Part shown: one piece after another, positions 54,221 through 64,000 of the stretch
How the letters are laid out: each line of letters opens with the position of its first letter
Position numbering within the stretch: position 1 is the stretch's first letter
Source of the DNA: Candidatus Aquabacterium excrementipullorum
GTDB taxonomy: Bacteria; Pseudomonadota; Gammaproteobacteria; Burkholderiales; Burkholderiaceae_C
Direction of reading: 5' to 3'
Assembly (NCBI GenBank): GCA_019112875.1
Contig: DXIO01000078.1
Coordinates: 1 to 64,000 of the forward strand
DNA length: 64,000 bases
Notes under the pieces: generated by a model
The model's input: the letters and a program-made list of their open reading frames with translations, nothing else
Told to the model about the DNA's origin: nothing
Databases searched by the model: none
Position numbers and translations under genes: made by a program

Positions 54221-56782
54221 ATGGTTTTCCCCTCGACGACCCCTCACCTGCCCCCCCCGCAGCCACCCCGCCCCGTGGGCGAAGCCCGACGTCTTTTCTG
54301 GCGCTGGTGGCGCCAGCAGTCGCCCAATGCCCAGGACCGGTATGCGACCCTGGGCCCGCTGGTGTCCGTCATGCTGTTCCTGGCGGCCATCATCGTGGCC
54401 TTCTGGTACCTGCGCAACGAAGAGCTGGAGCGCGAGCAGGAGTCGGTCAAACGCGACACCGAGGTCGTTCAGCAACAGATCCGCCTGCGCCTGATCGAGA
54501 ACCAGGAGCAGTTGTTGCGCCTGGCCCGCGAGATCAGCATCCGGGCCGTGAACCCCGAGCAGTTCATGAACCAGGCGGCCGATTTCGTACGCGCCCGCCC
54601 CGAGGTGCTGAGCGTGAGCTGGGTGCAGGCCGACGAGCGCATCAAGGCCAGCCAGAGCGGCATGAACTCGCCGCTCGACCCCAGCCGGGCCCTGGAACTG
54701 GATTTCTACACGCCCCAGCCCGACACCTTCGCGCAGCCCCTGCTGCCCCGCCGCGAAGAGCCCCGTAGCGCCTTCCGCATGGCCCGCGAGCGCAGCCAGC
54801 CGGTCTACTCCCAGGCGTATCAAAACACCAACGGCCTGCGCGTGGTGCAGGTGCACGTGCCTTTGATCGACCGCAGCGGCTTCGTCGGCACTTTGGTGGC
54901 TGAATATTCGCTGGATTCGCTGATGCGTTTCCTGGTGCCGCGCGAGATCGCCGCGCGCCACGCCATGAGCCTGATCCAGATCAATGGCCAGCGCCTGACC
55001 AGCGCCGTCAACCCGGCCAGCGACAGCCCCTCGGCCCGGCCCACCTTCATGCACGAGGTGATCGTCACGCCGGTGGGCAACGGCCTGCTGCTGCGCGGCG
55101 AAGGCTTCAAGACATCCTCCAGCCTGATCGGCAACACCCTGTTCTGGATGGTCGTGGCCCTGTCCGGATTCACCGTGTGGACACTGCTGGGCACCTTGCA
55201 GCACATGCGCCGCCGCACCGATATCCAGAAGACCCTGGTGCAGGAAACCAACTTCCGCCGGGCCATGGAGAACTCCATGCTGACCGGCATGCGCACCATC
55301 GACCTGGAAGGCCGCATCACCTACGTGAACCCCGCCTTCTGCGCGATGACGGGCTTCTCCGAGCAGGAGCTGCTGGGCTGCACCCCGCCCTACCCCTACT
55401 GGCCCAAGGACCGGCTCGACGAGTTCAACCGCATGTTCCAGCAGGAGCTCCTCGGCCGCAGCCCCACCGGTGGCCTGGAGGTGGTGGTGCAGCGCCGTGA
55501 CGGCAGCACCTTCGACGCCCGCATGTACGTCTCGCCCCTGATCGACGCCCAGGGCGACCAGACCGGCTGGATGACGTCGGTGACCAACATCACCGAGGCC
55601 AAGCGCGTGCGTGACCAGCTCAGCGCTGCGCACGAACGATTCACCACCGTGCTGGAGGGCCTGGACGCCGCCGTGTCCGTGGTCTCGGTGCAGCAAAACG
55701 AGCTGCTGTTCGCCAACCGCTCCTACCGCCTGTGGTTCGGCGGCTCGCCTGAAGCGCACATGCAGCTCACCGGCGGCGACGTGTCCGCCGACATCGCCGC
55801 CGCCGATTCGGATGACTCGGTCGACAGCTTCGGCGGCCTGCCCACCCAGCACCTCACGGATGCCGGCGGCGACGCCCGCGAAGCCTTCGTCGACTCGGTG
55901 CAGAAGTGGTTCGACGTGCGCGCCCGCTACATCCAGTGGACCGACGGCCGCCTGGCCCAGATGCTGATCGCCACCGACATCACCGAGCGCCGCGAAGGCG
56001 AAGAGGCGGCGGCCAGACAGGCCGAAAAGGCCCAATTCACCAGCCGCCTGATCACCATGGGCGAGATGGCCTCCACCGTCGCGCATGAGCTGAACCAGCC
56101 GCTGGCCGCCATCTCCAACTACTGCAGCGGCATGATCAGCCGCATCCGCAACGGTGCCATCGACAACGACGGCCTGATCGAGGCGCTGGAGAAGACCTCC
56201 CGCCAGGCCCAGCGCGCCGGCCAGGTCATCCACCGGATCCGCCAGTTCGTCAAGCGCAGCGAGCCCCAGCGCCAGATGACCCGTATCAGGGAAATCACGG
56301 ATGCCGTGCTCGACCTGGCGAGTTTCGAGATGAAGCGCCGCCGCGTCACGCTCAACGCGGTGATCGGCCAGCGCCTGCCCAACATCAGCGTCGACCCCAT
56401 CCTGATCGAGCAGGTGTTGCTGAACCTCCTCAAGAACGCCGCCGAGGCCATCGACAACGCCGACACCCCGCAGTCGCGCCGCATCGTCGACCTGCGCGTC
56501 ACCCAGAAGCAGTCGGAAGACCAGGGTTCCGTGATCGAGTTCACGGTCAGCGACGGTGGGCCGGGCATGAAAGAGGAGATCCTGGACAAGCTCTTCGAGG
56601 CCTTCAGCTCCACCAAGGCGGACGGCCTGGGCATCGGCCTGAGCCTGTGCCGATCCATCATCGAGTCTCATCATGGCCGCATCAAGGCCGAGAACATCTA
56701 CAATGGTTCACTGGTGACGGGTTGCCGTTTCACGTTCACCCTCCCGGTCGACACCTTGGCGCCGGGCGGCGGCGTGGCTTGA
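54221..56782 (+). CDS. PAS sensor histidine kinase (FixL/TtrS-like)
   Basis: Periplasmic sensor, PAS, MGEMASTVAHELNQPLAAISNYCSG, GLGIGLSLCRSIIESHHG. Confidence 0.93.
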   Translation: MVFPSTTPHLPPPQPPRPVGEARRLFWRWWRQQSPNAQDRYATLGPLVSVMLFLAAIIVAFWYLRNEELEREQESVKRDTEVVQQQIRLRLIENQEQLLRLAREISIRAVNPEQFMNQAADFVRARPEVLSVSWVQADERIKASQSGMNSPLDPSRALELDFYTPQPDTFAQPLLPRREEPRSAFRMARERSQPVYSQAYQNTNGLRVVQVHVPLIDRSGFVGTLVAEYSLDSLMRFLVPREIAARHAMSLIQINGQRLTSAVNPASDSPSARPTFMHEVIVTPVGNGLLLRGEGFKTSSSLIGNTLFWMVVALSGFTVWTLLGTLQHMRRRTDIQKTLVQETNFRRAMENSMLTGMRTIDLEGRITYVNPAFCAMTGFSEQELLGCTPPYPYWPKDRLDEFNRMFQQELLGRSPTGGLEVVVQRRDGSTFDARMYVSPLIDAQGDQTGWMTSVTNITEAKRVRDQLSAAHERFTTVLEGLDAAVSVVSVQQNELLFANRSYRLWFGGSPEAHMQLTGGDVSADIAAADSDDSVDSFGGLPTQHLTDAGGDAREAFVDSVQKWFDVRARYIQWTDGRLAQMLIATDITERREGEEAAARQAEKAQFTSRLITMGEMASTVAHELNQPLAAISNYCSGMISRIRNGAIDNDGLIEALEKTSRQAQRAGQVIHRIRQFVKRSEPQRQMTRIREITDAVLDLASFEMKRRRVTLNAVIGQRLPNISVDPILIEQVLLNLLKNAAEAIDNADTPQSRRIVDLRVTQKQSEDQGSVIEFTVSDGGPGMKEEILDKLFEAFSSTKADGLGIGLSLCRSIIESHHGRIKAENIYNGSLVTGCRFTFTLPVDTLAPGGGVA

Positions 56783-56834
56783 CGACGGCCCTGTCATGGC
56801 CCTCCCACCTTCAACGAACGATCTGCACAACCCC

Positions 56835-57485
56835 ATGAGTCTGATCCCCAAGAAAGGCACCGTCTACGTGGTCGATGACGATGAAGCCGTGCGCGACTCG
56901 CTGCAATGGCTTCTGGAGGGCAAGGACTACCGCGTGCGCTGCTTCGATTCGGCCGAATCCTTCCTGGCCCGTTTCGACCCCCGCGAGGTCGCCTGCCTGA
57001 TCACCGACATCCGCATGGACGGCATGAGCGGTCTGGAACTCCAGGACAAGCTGCTCGACCGCAAGTCGCCGCTGCCCATCGTGTTCATCACCGGCCACGG
57101 CGACGTGCCCATGGCCGTGAACACCATGAAGAAGGGCGCGATGGACTTCATCGAGAAGCCCTTCAAGGAAGACGCCCTGGTGTCCCTGGTCGAACGCATG
57201 CTCGACGAAGCCCGCGTGGCCTTCTCGCAATCGCAGGAAGCCGCCAGCCGCGACGCCCTGCTGTCGCGCCTGACCACCCGTGAAGCGCAAGTGCTCGAAC
57301 GCATCGTCGCCGGCCGCCTGAACAAGCAGATCGCCGACGACCTGGGCATCAGCATCAAGACGGTCGAAGCCCACCGCGCCAACGTGATGGAAAAGCTCAA
57401 CGCCAACACCGTGGCCGATCTGCTCAAGATCGCCCTGGGTGCCAGCGGCCAGCCGGGCGCGCCCGCCACGCCTGCCAAGCCCTGA
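56835..57485 (+). CDS. FixJ-family response regulator (REC-LuxR HTH)
   Basis: [55 protein letters not shown]. Confidence 0.95.
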   Translation: MSLIPKKGTVYVVDDDEAVRDSLQWLLEGKDYRVRCFDSAESFLARFDPREVACLITDIRMDGMSGLELQDKLLDRKSPLPIVFITGHGDVPMAVNTMKKGAMDFIEKPFKEDALVSLVERMLDEARVAFSQSQEAASRDALLSRLTTREAQVLERIVAGRLNKQIADDLGISIKTVEAHRANVMEKLNANTVADLLKIALGASGQPGAPATPAKP

Positions 57486-57503
57486 GCGCTCCGCCCCCTC
57501 CAG

Positions 57504-57528
57504 AAGGCCGCCTGACCGCGGCCTTTTT
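57504..57528 (+). terminator. Rho-independent terminator
   Basis: AAGGCCGC-ctgacc-GCGGCCTTTTT. Confidence 0.8.
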
Positions 57529-57567
57529 ACATTTCCGATCCCTGATTCCTTCTCGAAAGACCTCGCC

Positions 57568-58428
57568 ATGACCGCCCAACTGATCGACGGCAACGCCCTG
57601 TCCAAGCAACTGCGCGGCGAGGTGGCCACCCGTGCCGCCGCGCTCACTGCCCAGGGCCTCAAGCCCGGCCTGGCCGTGGTGCTGGTGGGCGACAACCCGG
57701 CCAGCCAGGTCTACGTGCGCAACAAGGTCAAGGCCTGCGAGGACGCCGGCCTGCACTCCGTGCTCGAGAAGTACCCCGCCACCATGACCGAGGCCGAGCT
57801 GCTGGCCCGCGTCGAGGCGCTCAACAACGATCCGAGCATCCACGGCATCCTGGTGCAGCTGCCCCTGCCCGGCCACATCGACGACCACAAGGTCATCGAA
57901 GCCATTTCGCCGCTCAAGGATGTCGATGGCTTCCACGTCGCCAGCGCCGGCGCCCTGGTCGTGGGCCAGCCCGGCTTCAAGGCCTGCACCCCCTACGGCT
58001 GCATGAAGATGCTCGAATCCATCGGCCTGGGCAACCTCAAGGGCAAGCACGCCGTGGTGATCGGCCGCAGCAACATCGTCGGCAAGCCGATGGCGCTGAT
58101 GCTGCTGCAGGCCAACGCCACCGTCACCGTGTGCCACAGCGGCACGGCCGATCTGGCCTACCACACCCGCCAGGCCGACGTGGTCGTGGCGGCCGTGGGC
58201 AAGCGCAATGTGCTCACCGCCGACATGGTCAAGCCGGGCGCGGTGGTGATCGACGTGGGCATGAACCGCGACGACGAAGGCAAGCTCTGCGGCGATGTCG
58301 ACTTCAACGGCGTGAAGGACGTGGCCGGCTGGATCACTCCCGTGCCGGGCGGTGTCGGCCCCATGACCATCACGATGTTGCTGGTCAACACCATGGAATC
58401 GGCCGAACGGGCCCTCGCGGCACGTTGA
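57568..58428 (+). CDS. folD: Methylenetetrahydrofolate dehydrogenase/cyclohydrolase
   Basis: [51 protein letters not shown]. Confidence 0.97.
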   Translation: MTAQLIDGNALSKQLRGEVATRAAALTAQGLKPGLAVVLVGDNPASQVYVRNKVKACEDAGLHSVLEKYPATMTEAELLARVEALNNDPSIHGILVQLPLPGHIDDHKVIEAISPLKDVDGFHVASAGALVVGQPGFKACTPYGCMKMLESIGLGNLKGKHAVVIGRSNIVGKPMALMLLQANATVTVCHSGTADLAYHTRQADVVVAAVGKRNVLTADMVKPGAVVIDVGMNRDDEGKLCGDVDFNGVKDVAGWITPVPGGVGPMTITMLLVNTMESAERALAAR

Positions 58429-58519
58429 TGCGCGCCTTGGGTTAATCTGGCGTCAACCCTGGCGCCAGTTTTCATGCTGCCGCCGTTGAAATCGAGACTC
58501 TCACCTTCAGCTAGGCACC

Positions 58520-60559
58520 ATGAGCTCCAACCCTTTGCTTGACACCGCCGGCCTGCCGCTTTTCGACCAGATCAAGCCCGAGCACGTCACGCCCGCCGTG
58601 GACGTGCTGCTGGCCGAAGCCGAGGCCGCGCTCGACAAGGTCACCGGCCCCGATGTGCCGGCTGATTACGACGCCTTGTCGCTGCTGCTGGACGTGACCA
58701 CCGAGAAGCTCGGCCGCGCCTGGGGCGCCGTGGGGCACCTCAACGCCGTGGCCGACACGCCCGAGCTGCGCGCCGCCTACAACGAGAACCTGCCGCGCCT
58801 GACCGAGTTCTACACGCGCCTGGGCTCCGACGAGCGCCTGTACGCCAAGTACAAGGCCCTGGTCGTGTCGCCCGAAGGCCAGCGCCTGAGCCCGCCGCGC
58901 GCCCGTGCGCTGGACAACGCCCTGCGCGGCTTCGTGCTGGGCGGTGCCGAACTGCAAGGTGAAGCCAAGGCCCGCTACGCCGCCATCCAGGAAGAGCAGG
59001 CGGCCCTGTCGCAGGCCTTCTCCGAGCACGTGATGGACGCCACCGACGCGTTCAGCCACTACGCCACGCTCGATGAGCTGGCCGGCGTACCGCAGGACGT
59101 GATCGACGCCACCCGTGCCGCTGCCCAGGCCGAAGGCAAAGAAGGCCACAAGCTGACGCTGCACATGCCCTGCTACCTGCCGGTCATGCAGTACGCCACG
59201 CACCGCCCGCTGCGCGAAACGCTCTACCGCGCCTACGCCACCCGCGCCAGCGAGTTCGGCCCGGCCGAGCGCGACAACACGCCGCTGATGCAGAAGCTGT
59301 TGGCCCTGCGCCAGGAGGAAGCCCAGTTGTTGGGCTACGCCAACTTCGCCGACGTGTCTCTGGTGCCCAAGATGGCCCAGACGCCGCACCAGGTGATGGA
59401 GTTCCTGCGCGATCTGGCCAAGCGCGCCCGACCCTTCGCCCAGAAGGACATGGACGAGCTGCGCACCTACGCCAAGGACTACCTGAACCTGCCCGACCTG
59501 CAGGCCTGGGACGTGGCATTCGTCAGCGAAAAGCTCAAGGAAGCCCGCTACGCTTTCAGTGACCAGGAGGTGAAGCAGTACTTCACCGAGCCCACCGTGC
59601 TCAAGGGCCTGTTCGGCCTGATCGAAACGCTGTTCGAGGTGCAGATCAAGCCCGACACCGCGCCCGTGTGGCACGAATCGGTGCGCTTCTTCCGCATCGA
59701 GCGGGCAGGGGAACTGGTCGGCCAGTTCTACCTGGATCCGTATGCCCGCCCCGGCAAGCGCCCGGGCGCCTGGATGGACGACGTGCGTGGCCGGTGGAAG
59801 CGCCCGGACAACGGCCAGACCCAGACACCCATCGCGCACCTGGTGTGCAATTACGCGGCCGGCGTGGGTGGCAAGCCTGCCCTGCTCACCCATGATGACG
59901 TCACCACCCTGTTCCATGAGTTCGGCCACGGCTTGCACCACATGCTGACCAAGGTCGACGACATCGGCGTGGCCGGCATCAGCGGCGTTGAATGGGATGC
60001 CGTGGAGCTGCCCAGCCAGTTCATGGAGAACTTCTGCTGGGAATGGGCCGTGGTCCAGAAGCTCACGCACCATGTGGACACGGGTGAATCGCTGCCGCTG
60101 GAGCTCTTCACCAAGATGATCGCGGCCAAGAACTTCCAGAGCGGCATGATGACGCTGCGCCAGATCGAGTTCTCGCTGTTCGACATGCGGCTGCATGCCG
60201 AACCCGGCAACGACCAGCGCGTGCAGCAGGTGGTCGACGAGGTGCGCCTGGAAGTCGCCGTGAACATTCCGCCGGCCTTCAACCGCTTCCAGCACAGCTT
60301 CTCGCACATCTTCTCGGGCGGCTATTCGGCCGGCTACTACAGCTACAAGTGGGCCGAGGTGCTGTCGGCCGATGCGTACGCCGCATTCGAAGAGGCAGCC
60401 ACACCCGAAACCGGCGTGCTCAATGCCGAAGTGGGTCGCCGCTACCGTCAGGCCATCCTGGAAGCCGGTGGCAGCCGCAGCGCCATGGACAACTTCAAGG
60501 CCTTCCGCGGCCGCGAGCCTAGCATCGATGCCTTGCTGCGCCATCAAGGCATGGCTTGA
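58520..60559 (+). CDS. prlC: M3-family oligopeptidase A
   Basis: LFHEFGHGLHHMLTKV (HExxH-type HEFGH); overall M3 peptidase. Confidence 0.95.
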   Translation: MSSNPLLDTAGLPLFDQIKPEHVTPAVDVLLAEAEAALDKVTGPDVPADYDALSLLLDVTTEKLGRAWGAVGHLNAVADTPELRAAYNENLPRLTEFYTRLGSDERLYAKYKALVVSPEGQRLSPPRARALDNALRGFVLGGAELQGEAKARYAAIQEEQAALSQAFSEHVMDATDAFSHYATLDELAGVPQDVIDATRAAAQAEGKEGHKLTLHMPCYLPVMQYATHRPLRETLYRAYATRASEFGPAERDNTPLMQKLLALRQEEAQLLGYANFADVSLVPKMAQTPHQVMEFLRDLAKRARPFAQKDMDELRTYAKDYLNLPDLQAWDVAFVSEKLKEARYAFSDQEVKQYFTEPTVLKGLFGLIETLFEVQIKPDTAPVWHESVRFFRIERAGELVGQFYLDPYARPGKRPGAWMDDVRGRWKRPDNGQTQTPIAHLVCNYAAGVGGKPALLTHDDVTTLFHEFGHGLHHMLTKVDDIGVAGISGVEWDAVELPSQFMENFCWEWAVVQKLTHHVDTGESLPLELFTKMIAAKNFQSGMMTLRQIEFSLFDMRLHAEPGNDQRVQQVVDEVRLEVAVNIPPAFNRFQHSFSHIFSGGYSAGYYSYKWAEVLSADAYAAFEEAATPETGVLNAEVGRRYRQAILEAGGSRSAMDNFKAFRGREPSIDALLRHQGMA

Positions 60560-60692
60560 GCGCGACAACACTGACCTGGCGCAGGTAAAAGGCGTAAATC
60601 CGGCCCCGTCCGGGTCAACCCAGGGGCCGGGCCTGCCGTTGTGCAGGGTACAGTCCGGCCATGCGTTCACTGGCTGTCGAGAGAGTTGCACC

Positions 60693-61349
60693 ATGACCCG
60701 TTCCCAGAAGTCTCCGATCCAGACCCCGGTCTGGCGCCAGGGTGTGTCCGCCATGCGCGCACCGTTGTTGCTGGGCCTGGCCGCCCTCGCGGCCACCACG
60801 CCCGCCTGGGCCCTCTACAAAGTGGTGGGGCCGGATGGCAAGGTCACCTACACGGATCGCCCACCTGCTGACAAGCCCGCCCAGGCAATGCGCACCAACG
60901 GCTCGGTCAGCTCCACCGCCAGCCTGCCTTTCGAATTGCGGCAGATCGCCATCAAGTACCCCGTCACGCTGTACACCGGCAAGGACTGCGGCCCTTGTGA
61001 CCAGGGCCGCCAGAGCCTGCGCCAGCGCGGCATCCCTTTCTCTGAAAAGAGCGTGGACACCAATGCCGACATCCAGGCCCTGCAGCGCCTGGAAAACACC
61101 CAGCAACTGCCTGTGCTCCGGGTGGGCAGCCAACAAGTCAAGGGCTACTCGGAGGCCGAATGGCAGAGTTATCTCGATGCCGCCGGCTATCCCAAGCAGT
61201 CCACTTTGACGGGCTACCAGTGGGCTGACGCCACGCCTCTGGCACCGCCCGCGGCCTCGGCACCGGCGCTGAAGGCTCCGGCCACGCGAGCGCCCAACAC
61301 GCCATCCAGCAACACATCGGCCTCCGCGCCGTCCGGCTTCCGCTTCTGA
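60693..61349 (+). CDS. DUF4124 + glutaredoxin-domain protein
   Basis: LYKVVGPDGKVTYTDRPP; VTLYTGKDCGPCDQGRQSLRQRGIPF. Confidence 0.85.
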   Translation: MTRSQKSPIQTPVWRQGVSAMRAPLLLGLAALAATTPAWALYKVVGPDGKVTYTDRPPADKPAQAMRTNGSVSSTASLPFELRQIAIKYPVTLYTGKDCGPCDQGRQSLRQRGIPFSEKSVDTNADIQALQRLENTQQLPVLRVGSQQVKGYSEAEWQSYLDAAGYPKQSTLTGYQWADATPLAPPAASAPALKAPATRAPNTPSSNTSASAPSGFRF

Positions 61350-61353
61350 CCCT

Positions 61354-62622
61354 ATGACACCACACCCACGGGTCGCCATCGTCGGGGGCGGCCCGGCGGG
61401 GCTCATGGCCGCCGAGGTCCTCGCCCAAGCTGGCGCACAGGTCGATCTCTACGACGCCATGCCCTCGGTCGGCCGCAAGTTCCTGCTGGCCGGGCGCGGC
61501 GGACTGAATCTCACCCATTCCGAACCGCTGGAGCTCTTTCTGGGCCGCTATGCCGAACGGCGTGGCGAACTCGCCGCCATGGTTGAAGCCTTCACACCGC
61601 AGGATCTGCGCGACTGGACCGAGGCCCTGGGCATCGGCACCTTCGTGGGCACCTCCGGCCGTGTGTTCCCTACCGAGATGAAGGCCGCGCCCATGCTGCG
61701 CGCCTGGCTGAACCGGCTGCGCGGGCTGGGCGTGCGCTTTCACATGCGCCATCGCTGGCAAGGCTGGGCCGCCAACGGCACAGGCCTGCACTTCACCAGT
61801 CCCGCAGGCGATACCACCGTACAGGCGGATGCCGTGCTGCTGGCCCTCGGTGGCGCCAGTTGGGCCCGCCTGGGCTCGGACGGTGCCTGGGTGCCCTGGT
61901 TGCAAACGCGGGGCGCGGACATCGCGCCGCTTCGGGCAGCCAACTGCGGTTTCGATGTGGCGCCCACCGCGTCTGATCGCGCAGGCTGGAGCGAGCACCT
62001 GAGTTCACGCTTCGCCGGCCAGCCGATCAAGCCGGTCGCCCTGAGCTTCACCGGCCCGGATGGCGAACTGAGGACCAAGCAAGGCGAATTCGTGCTCACG
62101 GCCAGTGGTGTCGAGGGCAGCCTGATCTACGCATTCTCGGCCGCCATGCGCGAGGCCATCCAGGCCCAAGGGCAAGCCACGATCCACCTGGATCTGCTGC
62201 CCGCGCACACGCCAGAGCAGGTGCTGGCCGAGACGCGGCGCCCTCGCGGGCCGCGCAGCCTGTCCACGCACTTGAAGAGCCGCCTGGGCATCCAGGGCCT
62301 GAAGATGGCCCTGCTGCACGAGGTGCTGACGCCCGCGCAACTGCAGGATCCGGCCGAACTGGCCCGCGCCTTGAAAGCGCTGCCCATCACCGTGACCCGC
62401 CCTCGTCCGGTGGATGAGGCCATCAGCACAGCCGGCGGGGTACGCTTCGAAAGCCTCACGCCCGGCCTGATGCTAAAGGCCGCGCCCGGCGTGTTTTGCG
62501 CCGGCGAAATGCTGGATTGGGAAGCCCCGACCGGCGGCTACCTGCTCACGGCGTGCTTCGCGACGGGCCGGCAGGCTGCGCGGGGCCTGCTGGATTGGTG
62601 GTCGACGGGCCACGGCGCCTGA
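61354..62622 (+). CDS. HI0933/BaiN-like NAD(P)/FAD-dependent flavoprotein
   Basis: VAIVGGGPAGLMAAEVLAQAG; SVGRKFLLAGRGGLNLTHSEP. Confidence 0.92.
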   Translation: MTPHPRVAIVGGGPAGLMAAEVLAQAGAQVDLYDAMPSVGRKFLLAGRGGLNLTHSEPLELFLGRYAERRGELAAMVEAFTPQDLRDWTEALGIGTFVGTSGRVFPTEMKAAPMLRAWLNRLRGLGVRFHMRHRWQGWAANGTGLHFTSPAGDTTVQADAVLLALGGASWARLGSDGAWVPWLQTRGADIAPLRAANCGFDVAPTASDRAGWSEHLSSRFAGQPIKPVALSFTGPDGELRTKQGEFVLTASGVEGSLIYAFSAAMREAIQAQGQATIHLDLLPAHTPEQVLAETRRPRGPRSLSTHLKSRLGIQGLKMALLHEVLTPAQLQDPAELARALKALPITVTRPRPVDEAISTAGGVRFESLTPGLMLKAAPGVFCAGEMLDWEAPTGGYLLTACFATGRQAARGLLDWWSTGHGA

Positions 62623-62651
62623 GGCGCCGCCAGCCAACCAGGCCCACAGGA

Positions 62652-63332
62652 TCAGAACGTCAGCGTCTTCACGCCTTCGGGCGTACCGAGCAGGCACACC
62701 GAGGCCTTGTTGCGGGCGAACACCCCCACCGTGACCACGCCGGGCCACTGGTTGATGTCGGCCTCGAAGCGGGCGGGCGATTCGATGCTCAGGCCCGTCA
62801 CGTCCACGATCACGTTGCCGTTGTCGGTGGTGACGCCCTCGCGCACCTTGGCCTGGCCGCCCAGCTTCTCGAAGCCGCGGATCACCTGGGCCGCAGCCAT
62901 CGGGATCACTTCCACGGGCAGCGGGAACTTGCCCAGCACCAACACGAGCTTGGATTCGTCGGCGATGCAGACGAACTTCTCGGCCAGGTCGGCCACGATC
63001 TTCTCGCGCGTGAGCGCGGCGCCACCGCCCTTGATCATGAAGCCGGCGTGGTCGATCTCGTCCGCGCCATCGACATAGACGCCCAGCGAGGTCACCGACT
63101 CAGAGGGCTGCACCTTGATGCCGAGGGCCGTCAGGCGCTCCGTGCTGCGTACGGAACTGGACACGGCGCCCGCCACGCGGGCCGGATCGGCCTTGAGCGC
63201 TTCGCCCAGCGCGTCGATGAACTTGTCGACCGTCGAGCCGGTGCCCACGCCCACGATCGCGCCATGGGGCACGTAGTCCAGGGCCGCGCGGCCCACCAGG
63301 GTTTTCAGCTCGTCTTGCGTCATCGTCGTCAT
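62652..63332 (-). CDS. rpiA: Ribose-5-phosphate isomerase A
   Basis: [43 protein letters not shown]. Confidence 0.96.
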   Translation of the reverse strand: MTTMTQDELKTLVGRAALDYVPHGAIVGVGTGSTVDKFIDALGEALKADPARVAGAVSSSVRSTERLTALGIKVQPSESVTSLGVYVDGADEIDHAGFMIKGGGAALTREKIVADLAEKFVCIADESKLVLVLGKFPLPVEVIPMAAAQVIRGFEKLGGQAKVREGVTTDNGNVIVDVTGLSIESPARFEADINQWPGVVTVGVFARNKASVCLLGTPEGVKTLTF

Positions 63333-64000
63333 GAGGGAGTTCTCCAGAAATTCAGCCACAGCATCAGCCCACCGATCAGCAGCGGCTGGTGCACCATGTA
63401 AAACGTGAGGCTCCAGCGCCCCAGCAGGGTCAGGCCACGCGTCGGCGCGGCCGTGGCGCCCACCAGCCAGCCAGGGTGGCGCGCCAGCAGCCACTGCGTG
63501 GCCGCCAGGCCCCACCACATCACGCCCAGCCAGGGCAGCACGGGCACGTAGTCTTCGGTGATGGGCTTGGCGGTGACCAGCCCTACCCAGTTGGTCCAGC
63601 GCGTGTCGAAGAAGGGATGCTGCACGATTTGGGGCAGGGCCACCACAACGGCGCCAAAAGCCCACAGCCAGTGCCCCAGAGGAGCGCTCAGCCGCGCGAT
63701 GATCAGCATCACGGCCATGCCGTGCAGCACACCGAAGTAGATGAAGCTGTCCGGGAACATGAAGGCGCTGCCCACGCTCACGGCCAGGGCACAGCCGGCG
63801 ACCTGAGCCCAGCGCTTCCAGAAACGTCGCCATGTCTGCCCCTGGGCCGTGGCGATGGCCTGCCCCGCCCCCGCGCACAGCAGGAAGATGGACAGGATCA
63901 GCGTGCGCTGCGTGGTCCACACAGTGTCACGGTAGAAGTCGGCCTCGATGAGGCCGTAGTGGCTGAGGTCGAAGCTGAAGTGGAAAATGGCCATCCACAC
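63329..64000 (-). CDS. Heparan-alpha-glucosaminide acetyltransferase-like (DUF1624) membrane protein, 5' truncated by window
   Basis: [39 protein letters not shown]. Confidence 0.85.
   Translation of the reverse strand: MWMAIFHFSFDLSHYGLIEADFYRDTVWTTQRTLILSIFLLCAGAGQAIATAQGQTWRRFWKRWAQVAGCALAVSVGSAFMFPDSFIYFGVLHGMAVMLIIARLSAPLGHWLWAFGAVVVALPQIVQHPFFDTRWTNWVGLVTAKPITEDYVPVLPWLGVMWWGLAATQWLLARHPGWLVGATAAPTRGLTLLGRWSLTFYMVHQPLLIGGLMLWLNFWRTPS

Noticed and set aside
51371-56674. 1767-aa open frame on the minus strand
   Set aside because: Only 51371-54073 is AceE; the remainder is antisense to the histidine kinase, an artefact of high GC codon usage.

Overview
High-GC proteobacterial chromosome segment, probably Burkholderiales-like from gene content. 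Most of it is ordinary core or accessory sequence: LysR/ALDH, OYE/MerR, a KaiC-like ATPase with a hybrid histidine kinase, XdhC, czcCBA-type metal efflux, tandem GGDEF genes, CadR/CDF/CadA, an orphan flgH, aceE-aceF-lpd with a divergent FixLJ-like pair, folD, an M3 peptidase and rpiA. The notable element is a compact block of about 10.5 kb (about 10130-20644). I read it as an integrated, tailless, membrane-containing double-jelly-roll (DJR) prophage in the PM2 (corticovirus)/FLiP-like sphere. It has a DUF3693-like HTH repressor, an HUH (gpA-type) rolling-circle initiator with HxH and YxxxY motifs, a short A32/FtsK-like packaging ATPase, a beta-rich 283-aa candidate DJR major capsid protein, many single-TM mini-proteins, a membrane-anchored lambda-R-like lytic transglycosylase, and a 22-aa highly basic peptide. 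It encodes no recognisable integrase. Its right end is a near-canonical XerCD dif sequence and its left end carries a degenerate copy inside the 3' end of the repressor gene, which suggests dif integration and possibly a repressor C-terminus that depends on integration. All family calls come from reading the translations and from general knowledge; no database search was run.
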